From Cyclobacterium xiamenense (lineage in GTDB: Bacteria > Bacteroidota > Bacteroidia > Cytophagales > Cyclobacteriaceae): a stretch of DNA of 49,339 nucleotides. The position numbers and the translations under genes were made by a program. Shown one piece after another: positions 43,862 to 49,339 of the stretch. Below the pieces are notes generated by a model, which ran no database searches, was not told where the DNA came from, and saw only the letters and a list, made by a program, of their open reading frames with translations. Within the stretch, counting starts at the first letter, position 1. The number at the start of each line of letters is the position of its first letter. The stretch is taken from positions 1 through 49,339 of the forward strand of contig NZ_WIOK01000036.1 of NCBI RefSeq assembly GCF_009467825.1, read 5' to 3'.

Positions 43862-46147
43862 TCAGCTTTCGTATACACCAATACCAAACAATCCCGCTGG
43901 TACGTTCTTTCCCGGGTGTTGGAGCTGAAGAACCAGTTTTTTTATTGTAACCGTCGAACCAAACACAATCTCATACCTGCTTTGGTGATTGTTTTTTTCC
44001 TCAAAAAGCAGGCTGCCCCGCTCATCGAGCAGCCGAAACTCCCGCACACAAAAAGGCATCACCCGCTCCTCATGGCCCCTTAGGGTCGACTCCAGGGGGT
44101 GATCGTAGTCCGTATCAAACCAAAGCAAAATTTTCCTGATTTCCTGCTGCACGGGCCAGGAAAAAGTAAGGGTCGGTTCGGGATCCGTTGGATCCGCTAC
44201 CCAGGCATTGGTTTGTGTAGTCGGCCGGAAGCTGCCATTGAGCAGGTTTTCAGGACGGTATAATCGCAGTGCTGGTTCGCAGCCGATGGCCAGGTTATGC
44301 CCTCCCGGCCGCCGTTCCGGCAACCAGAAATCAAAGGCATCCACACCCAACCCTTCCGGCGGCTCCTGCCGGCTGCCTTTGGCAACATCCAAATTGACCC
44401 GGTTAAATACCGTCAAAATCCCGGTTAGCCTAAGCTGACTAATGGCTAGCTGAACAAAGGGATTTGCGGCAAAAGCTATAAAGTAGTACGCTGACGCATC
44501 TAGCAGCCTATCAAAATCTACGGTCAGTTTCTGTATCCCTCTTGATACTGCAATCTCCTTTTCCGCCAATTGCCTGTCCGGGGTAAAGTTGCCCGGCAGA
44601 CTACTGCCCCATAAGCGGAGTACCAGATGGGTTGCTTTTTTTGCCTTCACCACAAAGGTAAAAACCGGAATCCTGCCTGCTTCCAGTGGAAGCAGTTGCG
44701 CCATGCTGCAATCCAGGTCTTTCCATCCGGCATCAGCCGGCAACTGCTGCAAACTAAACGTAGAAGAAACAGATACCGAAGCCGTTTTGACCCGGTTATC
44801 GGTATCCCGCAAATGCCTGCCAGGCAGGTATTGGCCCATGCCCATCAGGCGTTGCTGCAAATTATCCATCAGCGCGTCTTCCATAAGATCCCGGGGCAAC
44901 AGACCCTCCGCTTTACAGAGCGCGGCAGCCATTCCCACGGCCTGGGCATTGTGAGCGCAGGTAGCCATCACCCGGGAGGAACCAAAGGCCACATGGCTGG
45001 CGCTGATGATCCTGCCTGCCAGAAATAAGTTATCGATATTTCTACTATACAGGCAGCGGTAGGGAATGCCGTACACCCCTTTGGCATGCCATTGGGTACA
45101 GCCGGGCAACTCCCCGTAGATGCCATCTGCCGGATGCAGGTCCAGGGCCCAGCCCCCGTAGGAAACGCGATCCGGGTGGGTACGCTGCTCCACTACATCC
45201 CGCTGGGAAAGCATGTAATCCCCCTCAAAACGTCGGCTTTCCCGCTTCCCGGGGATCATGCCCACCCATTCCAGCGTATGGGTTTCCATCTCGGGGTAGT
45301 CTCCGGAATTTTTGATATGGTGCCAGATCCCGTGGATGATGCGCCAGAGTTCCCATTTGATGGTTTCGGTGGCGTGTATGGTATCCAATCGACCCCCGTA
45401 TTCCACCCACCACAAGCGGCAACCCCTGTCGTACAGGTTGAAGGTATGGAAACGGGGCAGACTGGCCAGGTCGGTGTTGGCAAATGCCGGAGGAAAGAAC
45501 TGCACCGGCTTTCCCGTATCCTTGCTGTGGAAATACAGGGAATGGCCCAACAGCTCCCCATAGGCCTTTTCCGGAGCAAAAGCTTCGTCAAACTCTTCCC
45601 TGGATTCCGCGCCGATGCGAAAGGCGGCCCCGGACAAAAATCCGAGGATACCATCTCCCGAAGCGTCTACGAACAAGGGAGCATCTAGCCGGTACTCCGT
45701 ACTGTTTTGGCTGCAAAAGGCCAGCACTTTGGCAATTCGGCTGCTGCCTGCTTTTTCACAGGCATGGACAGCGGTATTCAGCAACAGGGTAATGTTGGAT
45801 TCGCTGGTCACTTTTTCCAGCAGTACCGTATCCAGAATCAGGGCATTTCCCTCGGGATTGCGGTATTGGTTTTCCAGAAGAATCTCATCAATGACACCAC
45901 CCTCCCTGGCCCAGCGGTTGTTATTGCCCATGCTGGAAGTGGCTCCCAGTATCCAAAGCCGGATTTCAGAGGATGCATTGCCGCCCAGTACCGGCCGGTC
46001 CTGCACCAGGATGACTTCCATGCCTTGCCGGGCAGCCGTGATGGCGGCACAAATGCCTGCCATTCCACCACCAACGACAACCAGGTCGGCAGAAAGGGTT
46101 TGGGAGTCTAGGGATCTATTCCCGGAAAAAGGAGCTTCAATAAGCAT
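43862..46147 (-). CDS. FAD-dependent oxidoreductase, close paralogue of the 14660 gene
   Basis: A 761-residue cytoplasmic protein (no signal peptide). FAD motif ADLVVVGGGMAGICAAITA, then DRPVLGGNASSEIRLWILG, GNNNRWAREGGVIDEILLEN, FVDASGDGILGFLSGA, GKRESRRFEGDYMLSQRD and NLFLAGRIISASHVAFGSSR. It is nearly line-for-line like the 14660 product in the N-terminal 400 residues and still similar in the C-terminal discoidin-like part (FDFWLPERRPGGHNLAI). It may act on a related substrate or be an isoenzyme under separate control. It lies convergent with lacI (37-base gap) and outside the main operon. Confidence 0.87.
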   Translation of the reverse strand: MLIEAPFSGNRSLDSQTLSADLVVVGGGMAGICAAITAARQGMEVILVQDRPVLGGNASSEIRLWILGATSSMGNNNRWAREGGVIDEILLENQYRNPEGNALILDTVLLEKVTSESNITLLLNTAVHACEKAGSSRIAKVLAFCSQNSTEYRLDAPLFVDASGDGILGFLSGAAFRIGAESREEFDEAFAPEKAYGELLGHSLYFHSKDTGKPVQFFPPAFANTDLASLPRFHTFNLYDRGCRLWWVEYGGRLDTIHATETIKWELWRIIHGIWHHIKNSGDYPEMETHTLEWVGMIPGKRESRRFEGDYMLSQRDVVEQRTHPDRVSYGGWALDLHPADGIYGELPGCTQWHAKGVYGIPYRCLYSRNIDNLFLAGRIISASHVAFGSSRVMATCAHNAQAVGMAAALCKAEGLLPRDLMEDALMDNLQQRLMGMGQYLPGRHLRDTDNRVKTASVSVSSTFSLQQLPADAGWKDLDCSMAQLLPLEAGRIPVFTFVVKAKKATHLVLRLWGSSLPGNFTPDRQLAEKEIAVSRGIQKLTVDFDRLLDASAYYFIAFAANPFVQLAISQLRLTGILTVFNRVNLDVAKGSRQEPPEGLGVDAFDFWLPERRPGGHNLAIGCEPALRLYRPENLLNGSFRPTTQTNAWVADPTDPEPTLTFSWPVQQEIRKILLWFDTDYDHPLESTLRGHEERVMPFCVREFRLLDERGSLLFEEKNNHQSRYEIVFGSTVTIKKLVLQLQHPGKNVPAGLFGIGVYES

Positions 46148-46257
46148 AGAGAAAGATGTTATGGATACTACTACTTTTTCGCAAGGTACATAACCCGATG
46201 CAATTCGAATTTCCTATTTGGGAAAAAAGTTTGATTCGTATGATTCCGAAAATCCGC

Positions 46258-46331
46258 AAACCTGTCAGGTTTTTGTAGACCTTCAACCCAATACAATCTT
46301 TCTTTGCGTAGATAAAACCTGACAGGTTTTA
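46258..46331. repeat. Two palindromes of the AAACCTGTCAGGTTT type in opposite orientation
   Basis: Bases 46258-46273 (AAACCTGTCAGGTTTT) and 46313-46331 are each self-complementary and are reverse complements of each other, separated by about 40 bases. They stand in the 279-base gap between the GDPD gene and the FAD gene. This word is, as I recall, a common intergenic element in Bacteroidota. It may act as a two-way transcription end. Nothing else is seen in the gap. Confidence 0.5.
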
Positions 46332-46426
46332 CCCTTTTTCAATAACATATAGTAGCGTAATATTGCGGATTAAGCGAAATTAGTAACCAGAAACTGGATG
46401 AACGGGGCAAAGCAAAATTGGCAACC

Positions 46427-47218
46427 TTACCTGAAAAACGGCTCGTAGACGGAATCAATTTGAAAGGTACGAACGCCGGCCCGTTTTAGGTTTTCGACGA
46501 CCGTTTCGGCCGGCTCCCGGATCCGGCCGCTTTCAAACACCCAGGCATTCACGGCGGCTACCACCAGAAAACCCTGTTCGGTGGCCCATTCGAACTCCTG
46601 CGGGGAAATAGCCGTGGAAAACAGGTAGTAATGGTCCGGGCTGAAATCGGCCCGGTTCCGGTTTTCCTTTAGTTGGTCCATGCTACAACTCAATTTGATT
46701 TTTCCGGTGAAATACTCCGTCGATGCTTCGGTTCCGATCAGCAGGGCTTCTGACCGAAGATCGTAAAAATCCAGCAGTGCTATCAGCGAATCGAACAGCT
46801 CCTCATTAAACCCGGAGATTTTATTATCAATCATTACCTGAATGCGACCCTGACAATGCGCCAACAGGGTGGACAATCGCAACACCCCTTGTCCCTGCTT
46901 TCCGGTCAGGGATTGGATTTCCTCCCAGGTCATATCAGAAACCTCCCGATTCACCCCATAATAGCGCTGAAAATCCTTGTCGTGGTGGCTGATGAGCACG
47001 CTGTCTTTGGTCAGCCGTACGTCAATCTCCACCCGGTTATAGCCCCTTTTGATGGCTTCCTCCAGGGCGGCCAGGCTGTTTTCAGGCAGGGTATCGTTGA
47101 CCACCCCTCCCCGGTGGGCAATAAGTTGATAAGAAGCAAACCCTGATTCCTGAGCCAAAAGAGTGGAATGGCAACATCCCGAAAAAAGCAGAATCAGTAG
47201 AAATTTAATTCGCTGCAT
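46427..47218 (-). CDS. Glycerophosphodiester phosphodiesterase (GDPD)-family protein, exported
   Basis: 263 residues from the ATG at 47218 (MQRIKFLLILLFSGCC), giving a proper signal or lipoprotein leader; a longer in-frame start at 47260 is less likely. The GDPD catalytic set is present: IAHRGGVVNDTLPENSLAA, the metal ligands in VEIDVRLTKDSV, and SHHDKDF. It should hydrolyse a phosphodiester or a related substrate outside the cytoplasm. It is divergent from the isomerase gene at 47454. Confidence 0.85.
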   Translation of the reverse strand: MQRIKFLLILLFSGCCHSTLLAQESGFASYQLIAHRGGVVNDTLPENSLAALEEAIKRGYNRVEIDVRLTKDSVLISHHDKDFQRYYGVNREVSDMTWEEIQSLTGKQGQGVLRLSTLLAHCQGRIQVMIDNKISGFNEELFDSLIALLDFYDLRSEALLIGTEASTEYFTGKIKLSCSMDQLKENRNRADFSPDHYYLFSTAISPQEFEWATEQGFLVVAAVNAWVFESGRIREPAETVVENLKRAGVRTFQIDSVYEPFFR

Positions 47219-47412
47219 TCGTTTATTCACAGGTAGGGAATAGTTTAAATTAGCCTTCATGAGTCAATAGATTGATGCTTAGTGGATGCCTTTCATTCTC
47301 AAAGGAAGTAGTCGCCTACGAGAATGGTCGTTTCTCCACGAAAATTGGGTATAAAACCATTTTCTTCCGGTTTAACGCAAGTAAGCCAATTTTAGAATTC
47401 GGTAAAAATAAG

Positions 47413-47434
47413 TAGTTTTAACAAAACGTTATTT
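47413..47434 (+). promoter_or_regulatory. Promoter and LacI-like box before the isomerase gene
   Basis: TAGTTTTA (47413-47420) fits a -7 element, with TTTA at 47391-47394 18 bases upstream. It is followed directly by AAAACGTTAT (47423-47432), a word shared with the susC operator and, in nine of ten bases, with the lacI operator. The arrangement of -7 element then box equals that in front of lacI. Confidence 0.35.
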
Positions 47435-47453
47435 CCCAAAAAACCCGATCTCT

Positions 47454-48290
47454 ATGAAAACCTTATTCCTTCGCTCCCTTATCCTAGCATTGACTGCCTT
47501 CCTTACCCTATCTGTCCATGCGCAGCAGGAAATTCCCTCCGGATGGAAACTGGGCAGTCAGGCCTATACCTTTCGCCTCTTTTCCCTGGAAGAAACCCTC
47601 GAAAAACTCAACAGTATCGGCGTACGCTATGTGGAGCTGTACCCAGGGCAAAAAATCACCAAAACCGGTGATGCCACCACGCATTTTTCCGCTTCCCAAG
47701 CAGATAAAGATAAAATCAAGTCTTTACTGCAACAGTACGGTATCGAAGCCGTGGCCTACGGGGTAGCCAGTCCCAGTGATGAGGAATGGCCGGACTTGTT
47801 TGCCTTCGCCAAAGAAATGGGCATCGGCATCCTGACCACAGAGCCCCGGCCCAATCAGTTTGACCTGATTGAGAAGCTGGCAGTGGAACATCAAATCAAG
47901 ATTGCCCTGCACAACCATCCCCTGCCTTCTATGTACTGGCACCCGGAAGTGCCCTTGCGCTTTCTGGAAGGCCGGTCCGAACTGATGGGGGTCTGTGCGG
48001 ATATTGGCCATTGGGTGCGCTCCGGCCTGGACCCGGTAGCAAGCCTGCGCAAACTGGAAGGAAGAATCATCAGCCTGCACATGAAAGACCTGAACAAAGC
48101 CGGCGTCCGGGATGCGCACGATATCCCCTGGGGTACGGGCACTTGCGATGTGGCCGGGGTCCTGCACGAATTAAATCGGCAAGGGTTTGAAGGCGTCTTT
48201 TCCGCCGAATACGAACACAACTGGGAAAACAACCTGCCGGAAGTCAAGGAAAGCATGGATTATTTCAAGCGGGTAGCGGCGCAGTTTTAG
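47454..48290 (+). CDS. Exported sugar phosphate isomerase/epimerase-like TIM barrel
   Basis: A 278-residue protein with a signal peptide (LALTAFLTLSVHAQ). It belongs to the xylose-isomerase-like TIM-barrel (AP-endonuclease-2 fold) group: KLGSQAYTFRLFSLEETLEK, VRYVELYPGQ, IKIALHNHPLPSMYW, LMGVCADIGHWVRSG, RIISLHMKDLNKAG, IPWGTGTCDVAGVL and VFSAEYEHNW with the last metal-binding Glu. Because it is exported it cannot act on sugar phosphates in the cytoplasm; relatives in Bacteroidota glycan loci act on keto-sugars or keto-glycosides, which would fit with oxidation by the exported FAD enzyme of this window. That link is inference. Confidence 0.85.
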   Translation: MKTLFLRSLILALTAFLTLSVHAQQEIPSGWKLGSQAYTFRLFSLEETLEKLNSIGVRYVELYPGQKITKTGDATTHFSASQADKDKIKSLLQQYGIEAVAYGVASPSDEEWPDLFAFAKEMGIGILTTEPRPNQFDLIEKLAVEHQIKIALHNHPLPSMYWHPEVPLRFLEGRSELMGVCADIGHWVRSGLDPVASLRKLEGRIISLHMKDLNKAGVRDAHDIPWGTGTCDVAGVLHELNRQGFEGVFSAEYEHNWENNLPEVKESMDYFKRVAAQF

Positions 48291-48405
48291 GGTGGAAAAA
48301 GGGCGATTGGTAGTAATCGGTATAGGAGGTACATTAAGCGCTTCACTTTTGGACAGCCCGATCAAATGACACCTACTCAACATTCCCGTTCCCGCTGCAT
48401 TTCAG

Positions 48406-48660
48406 CAAATCCCTCAACTGCGGCGGAGGGATTTGGCTTCGATCGGCTTGCGGCAGCATTGGAAACGGTAGGCGGTGCTAGTAATTTGCCACAACGTGCA
48501 TGTATTTACGTACCTAAAAATCCCAACGTAAACAATTCCCCCTTTTTTAAAGGGGGTTGGGGGATTTTTTCGAGGATTTCAACTATTCAATATACTGAAA
48601 TATTGATAGTTACGTAGGTAAATCCCCCTTGCCCTTCGCCGCGGCGGAGGGATTGGTTCA
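48406..48660. repeat. Cluster of palindromic intergenic repeats
   Basis: Three elements of a common type: CAAATCCCTC / GAGGGATTTG arms at 48406-48415 and 48426-48435; CCCCCTT...AAGGGGG around 48538-48556 followed by GGGGGATTTTTT; and a GC-rich AATCCCCC...GGAGGGATT unit around 48623-48656. The word GCGGCGGAGGGATT occurs twice. They look like dispersed intergenic repeats, not genes. The first could end the isomerase transcript. Bases 48661-48980 hold nothing that I recognise. Confidence 0.45.
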
Positions 48661-48981
48661 CAATCCAATTAATGTCTACGATATGACCCGTCCTGAAAAA
48701 AGTTTTACATAAATAATGTGTTAAATGGAAAAAAAGAGTAAACCTAATTTAGGACAATGGTGACCAGGTTTGCTCAGGAGATTCCAGTGGTTGATAAGCT
48801 TATGTTTAGTACTATTTTCTGCCATTTATGAATTGGAATAGAGTTAATCATAAAAAACATGAATTTCAAAGTGTTTATCATGAGAATTGGTGTTTTGTAT
48901 GCAACTCTTTTAAATAAAAACATGACGTCAATCCTGTGGAAGTTTAGGGTTTAAATTAGAATAAATTCATTAATAATTCAT

Positions 48982-49003
48982 CTTGCTATAAACTTGCTAT
49001 AAA
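48982..49003 (+). repeat. Exact 11-base tandem duplication before a start codon
   Basis: CTTGCTATAAA occurs twice in a row (48982-48992 and 48993-49003), ending three bases before the ATG at 49007. It may be a recent duplication or a paired control site. Confidence 0.6.
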
Positions 49004-49006
49004 TTA

Positions 49007-49267
49007 ATGGTAGTAAATGGAAAATATTATATTCTGTTCTTCGCACTGATTTGGGCTTGTAGTGAGCCAGTTTCTAACGATGCAAAGCATGTTAGTGTGA
49101 TAAAGTTGGATCCCCTGCTTACGGGTAAGAAGGAAACCGTAAATTTGGGTGAGATTGCTGAAAGTATTGAATACATTTCTTTGGAAACCAACGAACAGAG
49201 TATCTTCGGTCATATTGTAAAACCTAGTGAACAAATCAAATTTTTGAATAAGGCACTTATCAAATAA
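49007..49267 (+). pseudogene. Truncated propeller-type lipoprotein
   Basis: An 86-codon frame with a lipoprotein leader (LFFALIWACSE, Cys18). The following part, KLDPLLTGKKETVNLGEIAE then IEYISLETNEQS, is the typical start of the six-bladed beta-propeller lipoproteins of Bacteroidota, which are normally about 350-400 residues. Here the similarity stops after IFGHIV and a TAA follows at 49265-49267; the remaining bases of the window do not continue the protein in that frame. The gene looks cut short by deletion or rearrangement. Expression as a short lipoprotein cannot be excluded. Confidence 0.55.
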
Positions 49268-49284
49268 AGGCTTTGTACGGATAC

Positions 49285-49299
49285 GGTGGCTTCGCCACC
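49285..49299 (+). terminator. Short hairpin after the truncated lipoprotein gene
   Basis: GGTGGC and GCCACC form a six-base-pair stem with a TTC loop, followed by ATCCTTTG. It is 18 bases after the stop codon. The T content downstream is low, so termination strength is doubtful. Confidence 0.35.
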
Positions 49300-49339
49300 A
49301 TCCTTTGTATTAGATTTTCAAAAATCCCTTCTTTCATTT

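Noticed and set aside
48366-48617. 83-codon plus-strand frame after the isomerase gene
   Set aside because: It is made almost wholly of palindromic repeat sequence.
48406-48660. Possible CRISPR-like array because of repeated words
   Set aside because: Units are palindromes of unequal length and spacing, with no regular repeat-spacer pattern and no cas genes.

Overview
The window reads as a piece of a Bacteroidota chromosome, probably a free-living or marine Cytophagales-like member. The evidence is a SusC/SusD pair, many lipoproteins and signal peptides, candidate TTTG-N19/20-TAnnTTTG promoters, and few Shine-Dalgarno sequences. The genus cannot be fixed from the sequence. No rRNA, tRNA, CRISPR array, intact insertion sequence or replication origin was seen.

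Left part (1-10.6 kb) is mostly housekeeping or accessory. It holds a RelE/ParE-like toxin with an unusual double antitoxin, a secreted propeller-amidohydrolase fusion, an AAC(3)-fold acetyltransferase, a PEP-hydrolase-like TIM barrel next to a Tm-1/UPF0261 protein, and a phosphoenolpyruvate carboxylase with an altered active-site loop.

Middle part (10.6-42.4 kb) is one long polysaccharide-utilisation locus, all on the minus strand. Read in transcription order it starts with a c-type-heme/LamG/DUF1553 protein, a DUF1501 Tat substrate and a large lipoprotein. SusC, SusD and a sulfatase follow, then a paralogue of the large lipoprotein and a phytanoyl-CoA-dioxygenase-like oxygenase. Next come an unrecognised 848-residue lipoprotein, a membrane-anchored protein with a covalent-FMN motif, an exported FAD oxidoreductase, a sodium:solute symporter, a cytoplasmic FAD oxidoreductase and a discoidin-bearing toroid enzyme. 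From SusC (34407) to 12345 most gaps are 4-49 bases; the exception is 163 bases between susD and the sulfatase, so this is probably one transcription unit of eleven genes. An alginate-lyase-family gene with its own promoter candidate follows. The likely substrate is a sulfated, possibly uronate-containing glycan, but the sequence does not name it.

Right part (42.5-49.3 kb) carries a LacI-type regulator divergent from the locus, a close paralogue of the cytoplasmic FAD oxidoreductase, a GDPD-like protein, an exported sugar isomerase/epimerase, an intergenic stretch of palindromes, and a truncated propeller lipoprotein.

The most notable points are as follows. A 24-base composite operator lies in front of both lacI and susC (21 of 24 positions equal), with a third box in front of the DUF1553 gene. 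A putative FMN/FAD electron relay is built into a SusCD operon. Two large secreted proteins of an unrecognised family occur in one locus. GC content appears to drop over the 24.2-34.4 kb block.
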